Shown here: one piece after another, positions 27,243 to 36,342 of the stretch
Layout of the letters: each line of letters opens with the position of its first letter
Position numbering within the stretch: the first letter of the stretch is position 1
NCBI GenBank assembly: GCA_002420185.1
Contig: DIHO01000020.1
Coordinates: 164,453-228,452, forward strand
Direction: 5' to 3'
DNA: 64,000 nucleotides
Source of the DNA: Opitutales bacterium UBA5694
GTDB lineage: Bacteria; Verrucomicrobiota; Verrucomicrobiia; Opitutales; Opitutaceae
Translations under genes and position numbers: made by a program
Notes under the pieces: generated by a model
Database searches by the model: none
Seen by the model: the letters and a program-made list of their open reading frames with translations, nothing else
Told to the model about the DNA's origin: nothing

Positions 27243-28682
27243 ATGCACGATTGCTCTAATTACCATAGCCCTTGCACACGACGGGATTTCCTGACCAAAA
27301 TGGCGTACGGAGTCGGCACCGCTGCACTCAGTACTATCTTTTCTCAAAACGGATACGCCGCCAGCAAGCTTTCGAACGCATCGAAATATACCGCCAAAGC
27401 GAAACGGGTCATCTTCCTCTTTCAGTCTGGCGGACCCTCTCACCTTGACCTCTTCGACCCCAAACCTCAAATTACCAGCCGATTTGGTCAAGATGTTCCT
27501 GAATCCGTTTTCCAAGGACAACGAGTGACAGGCATGGTATCCAATCAAAGCCGTTTTGTCGTAGTTCCCAGCAAATTCAAATTTGGACCGGCCGGCCAGA
27601 GTGGCATGGAGATGAGCGACTTATTGCCCTGGACGAAAAAGATTGCCGACGAGATTTGCCTCATCCGAACCGTTCACAGCGAGGCGATCAATCATGATCC
27701 GGCGATTACGTTCTTCCAAACCGGTAGCCAATTACCTGGACGTCCTAGTATGGGCGCGTGGATCGACTATGGGCTCGGAACGGCAAACAACAACCTCCCA
27801 TCCTTCGTTGTCATGAATTCTGTAGCTAGCGAGGGATCCGCCGGCCAGGGACTCCTTTCTCGTTTGTGGGGGTCCGGATTCCTGCCAAGCAAGCACCAAG
27901 GGGTCCAGTTCAGGGGTGGAGACGACCCCGTCCTTTACTTGAACAATCCCCCCGGCATGAACTCCGAGCGACGACGAACATTCCTCGACCACCTGGGGAG
28001 CCTCAACCATATGCAACATCAGCGAGTAGGCGACCCTGAAATCGAAGCCCGTATCGCCCAATACGAAATGGCTTACCGAATGCAGACTAGTGTTCCCCAT
28101 CTCGCCGACTTGAGTGACGAGCCGGAATCTACGTATCAGCTTTACGGCGACGACTCCAAAACGCCGGGTACCTTCGCAGCCAATTGCATTATGGCGCGGC
28201 GCCTCACTGAACGAGGGGTTCGATTCATTCAGCTCTACCACCGCGGGTGGGATCATCATGGAAGTGTAGAAAAACGGCTTCCTGTCTCAACTCGTGACAC
28301 GGACCAACCTAGCGCGGCGCTTGTTATGGACCTGAAACAGCGGGGATTGCTTGACGATACCTTGATTATTTGGGGAGGTGAATTCGGAAGAACGGTCTAC
28401 GGACAGGGAGATCCCAAGCCTGATGCCTACGGACGCGATCACCATGGGAAGACCTTTTCTATGTGGATGGCTGGAGCTGGAATCAAGAAAGGGCACGTTC
28501 ACGGGATTTCGGACGACTTCGGATTCAACATAGCAGAAAACCCGGTCCACGTTCATGATATCCAAGCAACTATCCTTCACCAGCTCGGCATCGAACATGA
28601 AGCCCTTACCTACCGCTTCCAGGGCCGCCAATATCGCCTCACAGACGTTCACGGCCAGGTTGTCAAAGAGATTCTCGCTTAG
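27243..28682 (+). CDS. DUF1501 family protein, Tat-exported
   Basis: The ATG at 27243 gives 479 residues and an N-terminal twin-arginine signal (CTRRDFLTKMAYGVGTAAL). The upstream TTG at 27213 would only lengthen it. DUF1501 has the alkaline-phosphatase/sulfatase-like fold. Conserved segments seen here are FLFQSGGPSHLDLFDPKP, QLYHRGWDHHG, LIIWGGEFGRT and YGRDHHGKTFSMWMAGAG. It follows the PSD1 gene by 80 bases in the same orientation, the standard pairing in Planctomycetes and Verrucomicrobia, so the two products probably act together in the periplasm. The activity is not known. Confidence 0.92.
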   Translation: MHDCSNYHSPCTRRDFLTKMAYGVGTAALSTIFSQNGYAASKLSNASKYTAKAKRVIFLFQSGGPSHLDLFDPKPQITSRFGQDVPESVFQGQRVTGMVSNQSRFVVVPSKFKFGPAGQSGMEMSDLLPWTKKIADEICLIRTVHSEAINHDPAITFFQTGSQLPGRPSMGAWIDYGLGTANNNLPSFVVMNSVASEGSAGQGLLSRLWGSGFLPSKHQGVQFRGGDDPVLYLNNPPGMNSERRRTFLDHLGSLNHMQHQRVGDPEIEARIAQYEMAYRMQTSVPHLADLSDEPESTYQLYGDDSKTPGTFAANCIMARRLTERGVRFIQLYHRGWDHHGSVEKRLPVSTRDTDQPSAALVMDLKQRGLLDDTLIIWGGEFGRTVYGQGDPKPDAYGRDHHGKTFSMWMAGAGIKKGHVHGISDDFGFNIAENPVHVHDIQATILHQLGIEHEALTYRFQGRQYRLTDVHGQVVKEILA

Positions 28683-28946
28683 TATTATTCGACGGGATGT
28701 GCTCGACGACTTCGATTGAGCGATCGGTCCGATCAGCAGATTCAAATAGGACGAGACCTTCAACAGTCCGCCGCAGAGCCCGCGAAAAGAAACAAATCCT
28801 TGTTCCGCATCGGAGGATCCGCGTGGCAAGAAGCGTCATTTCGCATCAGCGACGGTTGTAAGTTAGGACTTCTCAAACACCGCGTTCCCTGCTTTTTAAA
28901 TTGCCAATTCTTACGAAATTACGTTCATCCCGGTATTCCTCTCGAA

Positions 28947-29705
28947 ATGCTCAGCACCCAAAAACACTTACTTTCCGAATCCGAATGTAAATCGCTCGAC
29001 TCATTGGGCTACGTTTCTCTGGGTCGACTGTTAGATGACGTGCAATTGGAGGCGATTCGTGAACGCGTTCGCCAATTAGTCGAAGAGGAAGGTGATCAAG
29101 GAGGACATGAACTCTTTAGCTCAGATCGAATTCGCCACCCAAAAGAGGAAGGAGCCGACCGGCTTGCCAATCTCGTCAACAAGGGGTCGGTATTCGACTC
29201 ACTCTACACCCATCCTAAATTGCTCGCAGCAATCAGCCACGTTCTAGGACCTGAAATCAAGTTGTCATCGCTCAACTATCGGGCCGCCAAGCCAGGAAAA
29301 GGCCTGCAAAAGCTGCACGTCGACTGGAAATCTGTAGTCACGCCCGGCAAGTTCATAGTCTGTAATTCGATATGGCTATTGGATGATTTTACCAAAGCCA
29401 ATGGAGCCACTCGGTTGGTACCCAAGTCGCACCTATTCGGCAAGATGCCCGAGGAGGTGATGAAAGATCCCTTGCAATCGCACCCAGATGAAATCCTTCT
29501 TGAGGCTCCAGCCGGAACGGTGATGGTATTCAACTCTCACTTATGGCATGGTGGGACGAGCAACCACACGAACCAACCACGCCGTGCCATTCATAGTTAC
29601 TTTTGCATCCGAGAACAAGTTCAACAAACGCCTCAACAAAAATTTATCCAACAAGAAACGCTCAGCCGGATCTCAAGGGAAGCGAACTGGCTTTTGGATG
29701 TGTAG
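28947..29705 (+). CDS. Phytanoyl-CoA dioxygenase (PhyH) family protein
   Basis: ATG at 28947 gives 252 residues, a usual size for PhyH. The open frame begins earlier at 28716, but those 77 codons have no homologous look. A double-stranded beta-helix Fe(II)/2-oxoglutarate site is visible: KLHVDWKS supplies H-x-D, NSHLWHGGTSNH the distal histidine, and QPRRAIHSYF the 2-oxoglutarate-binding arginine. FTKANGATRLVPKSH is a family hallmark. It probably hydroxylates a small molecule using iron and 2-oxoglutarate. It is the third gene after the PSD1 and DUF1501 genes, which may be only positional. Confidence 0.85.
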   Translation: MLSTQKHLLSESECKSLDSLGYVSLGRLLDDVQLEAIRERVRQLVEEEGDQGGHELFSSDRIRHPKEEGADRLANLVNKGSVFDSLYTHPKLLAAISHVLGPEIKLSSLNYRAAKPGKGLQKLHVDWKSVVTPGKFIVCNSIWLLDDFTKANGATRLVPKSHLFGKMPEEVMKDPLQSHPDEILLEAPAGTVMVFNSHLWHGGTSNHTNQPRRAIHSYFCIREQVQQTPQQKFIQQETLSRISREANWLLDV

Positions 29706-29735
29706 TCTAATATGACAGTTTGGTGGTAATATTTA

Positions 29736-29804
29736 GGTAGCGGGCGATCTCCGATCACCCACGGCATGGTTACGGGAATGGCTGCTCGGAGATCGCCCGC
29801 GACC
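29736..29804. repeat. Long imperfect inverted repeat between convergent genes
   Basis: Arms of 19 bases, 29736-29754 and 29786-29804, pair with one mismatch around a 31-base loop (core word GCGGGCGATCTCCGA). The right arm ends exactly where the stop codon of the leftward FG-GAP gene begins. There is no T-run on either strand. It could act as a bidirectional terminator or be a copy of a dispersed palindromic repeat. Confidence 0.7.
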
Positions 29805-31412
29805 TTAATTTCCCATCCGATTCTCCAAAACGAGAATAGGCGGACCCTCACTCACCAGTTTTTCAAATTTGTCCATATTTTTCTCCCGCATTCCGACCGG
29901 AACATAGGCGGCTCCTAAGACGATGTCTTGGTCCCCGTCACCATCAGCGTCCCCGGAATCGATCGACAGCCATCGACCCTTTTGCGTCGCGGGATGGGTA
30001 AACGGAGTAAACTCTAGCGAATCGACCTGCTCAAGATAGACAAAGTTCTCCGGGCGTTCCAAATCAAAATCGGGGTGGTAGGAAATCGCCGCTATATCCA
30101 GATCTCCATCGTGGTCGAAGTCTGCCACCTCCGCACCGTAAACGCCATACATCGGATAGAAATACGACTCTTCAAATTGAAGATTCCCCTTGTTCAGATA
30201 AAGGCGGATGCCATGATCACGCTTCAACGTATTATAGGTATCTGAATCGCCATTGTCACCATTGAGGGTAAGCAGGTCCATCTGTCCGTCTCCGTTGAAG
30301 TCTTTCAGTTCGAATCCAATGTATCCGAAAGACGGATGTTTCTCCCAGAGTACATTCTGAGTGAATGTCCCGTTTTTATCGTTGAGAAACACACTCACAT
30401 TTTCTCGAGCCGCACTCATCATGACAACGATGTCTAAATACCCATCTTCATTAAAGTCGTGGACATCGCCCTTAACGATTCCCGGCTGGTCACTTAGAAT
30501 CAGCGGACCTGCCGCATAAGCACCGTTTTCCGAGTCTCGCCCATAAATCGAGAAATTGCCTGTATAATCACCAAAGTTACTTACAAGCAATTCATCCAGA
30601 CCATCATTGTCCAGGTCCGCGAAAGCGAAGTCTGCGGGGCGGTGTAGATCCTTCACCAAAATATTGAGCCCCATGAATACTCCCCCGAAAACCCGTGTTT
30701 GCTGAAACTCTCCCAACTTGGCTCCGATATTTGACGCAAAAAGGTCACCAATGGACAAAAGATAGAGATCTTCGCCAACGGCTTGAGCCTCAACTAGAGA
30801 CACTCCTGGCGAAGGATGGCTATCATGGAAATTTAGATTACGATCCAGAACGGTCAATTGCTCTGATCTACCATCGTGGATGTAAAGTAGTCCATTTTCT
30901 TCATCGATGTGCACCATGGATGTAATGGCAGATTCCATACGGTATTGGGTAGGTTTAACACGGAACTTTTCAGTGTCCTCAATGATCACAGGCTTCGTGA
31001 TCTGGGGAATCGCCTTCTTTGGAGCCTCAGCAATATAATAAGCTCTAAGTTTGGTCCAATCCTCGTTCGACATCAACGGAGCATCTGGCAACAGGTTCGC
31101 GTCCCGTACGAATTCCTCACGCAAATGAATGCTTCCCAGTGCGGATTCCGGCGACCCTTCCATGTATTGGTAGTCCACAATTCCCAAAAAGAAGCCCATA
31201 TAAGTTAGAGCGTATTCCCAACTTTCCTTGGGAAGTAGATCCGGGGCAGGAAGTTGATGGCAAGCAATACAATGCTGGGTCGCGAGCAAACGCCCGGCTT
31301 CGACGCTATTCGCAACAGATGGACCCCCGTCTTCAGATTGAGAGCAGGCAACCAACAAAACGGACAACAAAAGCCATCCCAAAAACTGAACTCGATGAAT
31401 AGAACTTACCAT
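29805..31412 (-). CDS. FG-GAP/VCBS repeat lipoprotein with a c-type haem motif
   Basis: The 535 residues have a lipoprotein signal with lipobox LLVAC, Cys23. A single haem-binding motif C48-I-A-C51-H52 sits in HCIACHQLPAPDLLP, the cytochrome-c-like opening of this family. FG-GAP repeats follow (DLDNDGLDELL, DFNEDGYLDIV, DFNGDGQMDLL, DFDHDGDLDIA, DADGDGDQDIV), predicting a beta-propeller. Proteins of this architecture occur in Verrucomicrobia and Bacteroidota near other propeller and PSD1 genes; their function is unknown. It would be anchored at a membrane, facing outward, and might link haem redox chemistry with ligand binding. Confidence 0.85.
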   Translation of the reverse strand: MVSSIHRVQFLGWLLLSVLLVACSQSEDGGPSVANSVEAGRLLATQHCIACHQLPAPDLLPKESWEYALTYMGFFLGIVDYQYMEGSPESALGSIHLREEFVRDANLLPDAPLMSNEDWTKLRAYYIAEAPKKAIPQITKPVIIEDTEKFRVKPTQYRMESAITSMVHIDEENGLLYIHDGRSEQLTVLDRNLNFHDSHPSPGVSLVEAQAVGEDLYLLSIGDLFASNIGAKLGEFQQTRVFGGVFMGLNILVKDLHRPADFAFADLDNDGLDELLVSNFGDYTGNFSIYGRDSENGAYAAGPLILSDQPGIVKGDVHDFNEDGYLDIVVMMSAARENVSVFLNDKNGTFTQNVLWEKHPSFGYIGFELKDFNGDGQMDLLTLNGDNGDSDTYNTLKRDHGIRLYLNKGNLQFEESYFYPMYGVYGAEVADFDHDGDLDIAAISYHPDFDLERPENFVYLEQVDSLEFTPFTHPATQKGRWLSIDSGDADGDGDQDIVLGAAYVPVGMREKNMDKFEKLVSEGPPILVLENRMGN

Positions 31413-31529
31413 CGAAGAAACGTTCTAGCAATCAGCGCTTAACGAGCGACCAAAAAAGCTCTAAAAGGTTGTCCGAGACTGCTCCAGAAGAGGACGCATT
31501 GTATCCCGCTTCCATTACTCAAAGACCCA

Positions 31530-32594
31530 TTACTTTTTAGAAGTGGTCAAATTTCCAAGGTAGCTCGCAAAGACCAACTGTTGGCGAGCGTCGGCCTGTG
31601 CCGCACTCCAGCCAGGCGAGGCGAGTGCTTCGATATCCGCCAAACCAAACGCCTCAAGCGGACTGAGAGGTCCCTTCGCTGCTCGCACGATCGTGCCTTC
31701 GAACCACTTTCGCTGCTTCTCCAAGCGAGTCGCATCATCTGGGAGCAAATGGTACTGTGCCTGCCAATCGATGATCTCTCCGAGTATATCGGTACCCAGT
31801 CGTCCTCCCCAAATCCAGTACCCTCCGCTCATGGCCCATTCCTTCAACTCTCTCCATTGCGAGGCTAAGAGTGACTTCAAAGGATCGATCGATCTTGCCC
31901 GCTTTCCAATGCTCTCCGCATCCTCCTTAGTTTCCAGTCCGGGTCTCAACCACGACAACGAAAGCGTCGCCACCAAGGCATTGTAACGATCGCTTCCACG
32001 AGTCACCTCATGAGCCAATGTTGGCTGGTCCAAGGGAATCTTATCGGGTGTTCCCATTTTATCCATCAGCGCCAGTATCCGAGCCTGCATATCCAGCACG
32101 TTGGTCGCAAAAGCCCTTGAAAGGACGTCCTCTTTATACCCCGAACCAATGGGCCAACGCGACTCAACCGTCGTAACCCAGTCTTCAAGGTTTTCCAGAT
32201 AATGATCCGGATCACCCGTGTAAATTCGGATCAAATCCAATAGTTTCGATCTCCGCGTTTTCGGATCGAGATTGGACAGCCCCAAACTCAATAGCGGAAT
32301 GGAAACGTCCCGATCCTTCTTTTTGAATGAGGCAAGCATGAACCGATCGGGTGCCGTAGCATAGCCCCGAGCAATCGCTGAAAGCTCTTCGATGCATTCA
32401 CCGCAGCTGAGACTGTACACAGCGATCTCGGTGGGAACTGCAGTTGCCTCCCCATTCGCCGCGAACCAGTCAAGCGAATAGCCGAGGATGGCATCCGTTG
32501 GGAGCACCATCGCATTCTGAGCTTTTCCATTTGGGGAGGCGGCTAAAATTAACGCTAAGCCAGATACCCCTAAACCTATTTTTAATCCACTCAT
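31530..32594 (-). CDS. Secreted protein of unknown function
   Basis: The 354 residues begin with a clear signal peptide (GVSGLALILAASPNGKAQ). I recognise no domain. A CxxC pair, SLSCGECIEEL at about residues 63-73, could be a redox or metal site. The rest is largely helical and includes the tryptophan-rich stretch GGYWIWGGRLGTDILGEI. It is the gene downstream of the MazG-like gene, 187 bases away, in the same orientation. Codon usage is ordinary and the start at 32594 is ATG, so I take it as a real gene without assigning a role. Confidence 0.7.
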   Translation of the reverse strand: MSGLKIGLGVSGLALILAASPNGKAQNAMVLPTDAILGYSLDWFAANGEATAVPTEIAVYSLSCGECIEELSAIARGYATAPDRFMLASFKKKDRDVSIPLLSLGLSNLDPKTRRSKLLDLIRIYTGDPDHYLENLEDWVTTVESRWPIGSGYKEDVLSRAFATNVLDMQARILALMDKMGTPDKIPLDQPTLAHEVTRGSDRYNALVATLSLSWLRPGLETKEDAESIGKRARSIDPLKSLLASQWRELKEWAMSGGYWIWGGRLGTDILGEIIDWQAQYHLLPDDATRLEKQRKWFEGTIVRAAKGPLSPLEAFGLADIEALASPGWSAAQADARQQLVFASYLGNLTTSKK

Positions 32595-32781
32595 AATTCA
32601 AACAATCAAATATCAACCCCAGGAGAGCCTCCGATTCGAAATCTCGCAATGACTAATGCTAGAAGCCAAAAGATTTGATAATTAGGTGACCCGCCTCGGA
32701 GGTTATGCGGATTTTTTCGCCGTTATTACCCTTGATCTCTGACACTTTGTCATCCAGGTCGCAAGTCGTCGCGAAAATCTA

Positions 32782-33147
32782 TTACGACCAGTCGTACTTA
32801 TCCGACCTACCTCTTACTTTTTCGATTGGATACTTCTCAGCATTGATCGCCATTTTGCGCTTAATCGATCCGGATAGATCAATCTCCGCACGATTGGCAA
32901 GCTGAAGGGAATAGATAAGTACATCCGCGAGCTCATCTTCAATCGCCAGCCTGGCTGCTGCATCTCCAACGAGCGCATTCGAAGCCGCATTATCCACCCA
33001 TTGGAAACGCTCCATTAACTCTCCCGCCTCGATCGAAATCGACATGGCTAGGTTCTTGAGCGAGTGGTACTGAATCCAGTCTCTTTCCTCTGCGAAGGCG
33101 GCGACGGATTGCTTCAATTCTTCCAAGGTTGCAGTTTGGTCGGACAT
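32782..33147 (-). CDS. MazG-like nucleotide pyrophosphohydrolase
   Basis: The 121 residues form the all-alpha NTP-pyrophosphatase fold of the MazG/RS21-C6 family. The helix ISIEAGELMERFQW carries an E-x-x-E metal pair, and IEDELADVLIYSLQLAN has the second E-x-x-D pair. KRKMAINAEKYPIEKVRGRSDKY is the usual conserved tail. Such small enzymes hydrolyse dNTPs (dCTP and modified nucleotides) to monophosphates and clean the nucleotide pool. It is cytoplasmic, and no toxin or other partner is next to it. Confidence 0.88.
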   Translation of the reverse strand: MSDQTATLEELKQSVAAFAEERDWIQYHSLKNLAMSISIEAGELMERFQWVDNAASNALVGDAAARLAIEDELADVLIYSLQLANRAEIDLSGSIKRKMAINAEKYPIEKVRGRSDKYDWS

Positions 33148-33263
33148 GGCGAATTAGTATGGGAATAGCCACCGGCGGGCAAATGAATTAAACAAAAACC
33201 ACTCACAAGCCTTGGGTTCATTGACAATTCCCCGATCTTTCTCAGAAATTCTGTTCGTCCATT

Positions 33264-33470
33264 ATGAAATTCACAATTTGCTCACTTTCTCTGTTGCATA
33301 AAACCGCCGGGACGACTCTTGCACACACCTCTGGATTGGCTCATACTCATTCACACCCAAAGAGTATTAGTGCATTCGCGATTCTTTCAGCGGGATTAAC
33401 CACTGGGGCATTCGTCTGGATTGCTTTCAAAAAAATCAATGAGGGATCCAGAGCGAATCAGTCCCGCTAG
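33264..33470 (+). CDS. Small possible membrane protein, unidentified
   Basis: A 68-codon frame starting with ATG at 33264 contains one likely transmembrane segment, ISAFAILSAGLTTGAFVWIAF, ahead of a basic tail. A histidine-rich stretch (GLAHTHSHP) lies before the membrane segment and would suit a metal-related role beside the lar genes, but this is speculative. I recognise no family. It may be real or a chance frame in the promoter region of larE. Confidence 0.35.
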   Translation: MKFTICSLSLLHKTAGTTLAHTSGLAHTHSHPKSISAFAILSAGLTTGAFVWIAFKKINEGSRANQSR

Positions 33471-33560
33471 TACGATCTCGACCCTTACCGGCTTACCTTC
33501 GCAACCGGATTCGAAGATCCGAGGAACTACCCACTCAACCTCGGGCTCAAGGAACCTACA

Positions 33561-34370
33561 ATGAACGCGACCCTACTCAAACGTCTGGAAGCCTGGTTTG
33601 AACCCGTCGAAGGTAGTCTAACAGCTTTTTCTGGGGGCATCGACTCTGCCCTCGTTCTCTACCTATCCAAGCGATTCCTCGATCAAAAAGGCATCGGAAT
33701 CATCGCTGATTCGCCCAGTTTGAAACGAGCCGACCTGGAAATCGCCAAACAATTCTGCCAGCAGTTCGAAATTTCCCTTCGGATTATTCAAACCGACGAG
33801 CTCGACAAAGTGGAATACAAGAGCAACCCTTTTAACCGTTGCTACTACTGCAAAGATACGCTGTACAGTATGATGCGTGAGATCCATCAGGCAGACTACG
33901 CCAACTTTGTGCTTTTGAACGGTGCTAACGTGGACGATCTTGGAGATTTTCGCCCCGGACACCAGGCGGCGAACGAACAAAATATCCTAACTCCCCTCGC
34001 CGACTGTGGACTCGGCAAAGCCGATATTAGAGCACTTGCGAGGTACTTCGAGCTTCCTATCTGGGACAAACCCGCAAGCCCCTGTCTCAGCTCTAGAATT
34101 CCCTACGGTCAAGAAGTAACCAAAGAAAAGCTGACTCAAATTGAATCGGCCGAGATTGTGCTGAACAACCTCGGTTTTCCAACAGTCCGAGTACGCCATT
34201 TCGGGGATCTTGCGAAGATCGAATCCCCTGTATCAGAGATCGAACGACTCCAATCACTTTTTCTGCTGATCGAGTCCTCGCTAAAGAGAATCGGCTTTAA
34301 AAAAGTTGAAATCGACAAGGAGGGTCTGGTTTCCGGAAAACTCAACCGAGCAATCTCTTCGAATGGATGA
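33561..34370 (+). CDS. larE: ATP-dependent sacrificial sulfur transferase LarE
   Basis: A 269-residue LarE, normal in length. The PP-loop motif FSGGIDSALV at about 23-32 binds ATP. Cys175 in SPCLSSRIPYG occupies the place of the sacrificial cysteine that donates its sulfur to the pyridinium-dicarboxylate precursor. NRCYYCKDTLY is another family mark. LarE thiolates the product of LarB in making the nickel-pincer nucleotide cofactor of lactate racemase and related enzymes. The start codon is preceded by AAGGA, one of the few clear ribosome-binding sites here. It overlaps larB by 8 bases. Confidence 0.93.
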   Translation: MNATLLKRLEAWFEPVEGSLTAFSGGIDSALVLYLSKRFLDQKGIGIIADSPSLKRADLEIAKQFCQQFEISLRIIQTDELDKVEYKSNPFNRCYYCKDTLYSMMREIHQADYANFVLLNGANVDDLGDFRPGHQAANEQNILTPLADCGLGKADIRALARYFELPIWDKPASPCLSSRIPYGQEVTKEKLTQIESAEIVLNNLGFPTVRVRHFGDLAKIESPVSEIERLQSLFLLIESSLKRIGFKKVEIDKEGLVSGKLNRAISSNG

Positions 34371-35019
34371 CTATAATTTAGATACCAATAGGGAAGAACG
34401 CTTAGGCTTCCCCGAAGTAGTCTACGGAAGCTCAAAATCCGTAGACCTGTTAAGAAGAATTCTGAACCAGTATAAAACTCAGTCTAAGAACGCGCTGGCC
34501 ACGAGGGTGCAGCCGGAAAAGGGCCAAGCCCTGCTAGAGTATTTTCCTGATGCTCACTACGACCCAGCATCCCAGTGCTTTTTGTTACAAGCCAATGATC
34601 TCGACGAAGAGAATGCTCGCATTGGAATATTAAGTGCAGGTAGTTCGGATCTTCCTGTAGTCAATGAAGCGTACTACACGCTCAATCTGCTAAACGTCCC
34701 TGCAAAACGGATTAACGACGTAGGAGTAGCCGGAATACACAGGCTTTTTGAGCGTCTGGATGACATAAAGACCTGCCGCACGCTCATCGTAGTCGCCGGT
34801 TTTGAGGGAGCTTTGCCGAGTGTCGTAGGAGGGCTTCTCTCCCAGCCAATCATCGCCGTGCCATCGAGCGTTGGTTACGGGGTCGCTACAGGCGGAATGG
34901 CGGCCTTGAAGGCCATGCTGTCAAGCTGTGCAAATGGCATTTCGGTCACAAATATAGACAATGGATACGGAGCCGCAATGGCAGCCTACCGGATTTTGAA
35001 ACAGATAGACGCCAAATGA
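34363..35019 (+). CDS. larB: Nickel-pincer cofactor biosynthesis protein LarB
   Basis: ATG at 34363, overlapping the larE stop by 8 bases, gives 218 residues. The C-terminal half has the AIR-carboxylase (PurE-like) fold: ILSAGSSDLPVVNEAYYTL, VAGFEGALPSVVGGL, AVPSSVGYGVATGGMAAL and NIDNGYGAAMAAYRI. The N-terminal motif GFPEVVYGSSKSVD is also characteristic. LarB carboxylates nicotinic acid adenine dinucleotide and hydrolyses it to the pyridinium dicarboxylate. It lies in the order E-B-C and overlaps larC by 4 bases (ATGA), which points to translational coupling. Confidence 0.93.
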   Translation: MDDYNLDTNREERLGFPEVVYGSSKSVDLLRRILNQYKTQSKNALATRVQPEKGQALLEYFPDAHYDPASQCFLLQANDLDEENARIGILSAGSSDLPVVNEAYYTLNLLNVPAKRINDVGVAGIHRLFERLDDIKTCRTLIVVAGFEGALPSVVGGLLSQPIIAVPSSVGYGVATGGMAALKAMLSSCANGISVTNIDNGYGAAMAAYRILKQIDAK

Positions 35020-36284
35020 ATACCCTTTATATCGAGCCATTTTCCGGTCTTTCAGGAGACATGTTCCTCGGAGCTCTTTGCGGACTGCTGGAGTCATACG
35101 ATGACCTCGAGGGCCTTCCTCAAAAACTGAATCTTCCCGATGGGCACGTAGAGATCTCTCGCGTGGAAAAAAACGGCATTGTATGCCGTCACGTGAATGT
35201 GGTCGATCTCAATGAACCAACCAACGGGCATCACGATCACGGCCATACACACGAACACGGACATCCACACCATAAGCACGACAAGGGGCACAGCCATCCC
35301 CATAGCCACGATCATCCTCATAGTCATGTGCATGGCTCCCATAAACATCGCCACCTAAGCGAAATTATTGAGCTGATCGACAACGCAGATATCACCGATT
35401 CTGCTCGAAAAATTTCTAAGGAAATTTTCCAGCTTATCGGAAAGGCAGAATCAGAAGTACACAATATTCCCATTGAGAAGATCCACTTCCACGAAATCAG
35501 TGCCGTTGACTCGATCGTTGATATTGTCGGCTGTGCTGTGCTTATCGATCGGCTCGGCAGTCTCACAACCTATTCAGAACCCGTTTGTGTAGGTCATGGA
35601 ATGGTCGATACACAGCACGGACTTCTTCCTATTCCCGCTCCCGCAACTGCGAAACTGCTACAAGGGATTCCCTGCTACAAGGGAGACGAAAAGGGGGAAC
35701 GTGTTACTCCCACGGGTGCTGCCATTCTCAAATACCTCAATCCCATCTTTGAGTCACCAACCTTGAAGATAGATCGTTCCGCCTACGGTCCAGGAAAGAA
35801 AGATTTTATTGGGCCGAATGTACTACGACTCTCTCTCGGAACGATCAGCCAAGCTTCCGCAGCGATCTATTCGATCGAGACCAATCTGGACGATTCATCA
35901 TCTGAACTTCTAGGTTCTGATTTCCAGGCTCGACTTCTCGAACAAGGGGCAATCGACTTTACGCTCACGCAAGCCCTTATGAAAAAAGGCCGGCCCGGCC
36001 ACCTGCTCAGTGCTTTAGCTAGCCATGAAGACCTCGAGTCGGTCTGCGACTTCATACTCGAAAATACCACAGCAATTGGTATTCGATATTATCCCATAAG
36101 CCGTAAAATCCTCGACCGGACTGAGGAAGCCCTTTCCACGGAATTCGGAACCATCAGAGTCAAAACAGTAATCACCCCATCTGGCAAAGAACGGCGAAAA
36201 GCGGAATATGAAGACTTATCCAGAGTAGCGAAGAAACAAGGGGTTTCCATAATGGAGCTGAAGCAGTCAATCGAAGGTAGCTAG
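35016..36284 (+). CDS. larC: Nickel insertion protein LarC
   Basis: A 422-residue LarC in one uninterrupted frame; in Lactiplantibacillus plantarum it needs a programmed frameshift. FSGLSGDMFLGAL opens the protein. A strongly histidine-rich stretch at about residues 69-111 (HHDHGHTHEHGHPHHKHDKG) is probably nickel-storing. HFHEISAVDSIVDIVGC and CVGHGMVDTQHGLLPIPAP form the core, and SIETNLDDSSSELLG begins the second domain. LarC is a CTP-dependent cyclometallase that inserts nickel to finish the cofactor. It is translationally coupled to larB. LarA itself is not in the window. Confidence 0.94.
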   Translation: MNTLYIEPFSGLSGDMFLGALCGLLESYDDLEGLPQKLNLPDGHVEISRVEKNGIVCRHVNVVDLNEPTNGHHDHGHTHEHGHPHHKHDKGHSHPHSHDHPHSHVHGSHKHRHLSEIIELIDNADITDSARKISKEIFQLIGKAESEVHNIPIEKIHFHEISAVDSIVDIVGCAVLIDRLGSLTTYSEPVCVGHGMVDTQHGLLPIPAPATAKLLQGIPCYKGDEKGERVTPTGAAILKYLNPIFESPTLKIDRSAYGPGKKDFIGPNVLRLSLGTISQASAAIYSIETNLDDSSSELLGSDFQARLLEQGAIDFTLTQALMKKGRPGHLLSALASHEDLESVCDFILENTTAIGIRYYPISRKILDRTEEALSTEFGTIRVKTVITPSGKERRKAEYEDLSRVAKKQGVSIMELKQSIEGS

Positions 36285-36342
36285 TCAAAGACAGATTTTA
36301 AAAGCCGAACAAAGTGCATTCAAAAATCGTACGCTAGAATGA

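Noticed and set aside
28716..28946. N-terminal extension of the PhyH frame
   Set aside because: The 77 codons before the ATG at 28947 have no PhyH character; the normal family length starts at 28947.
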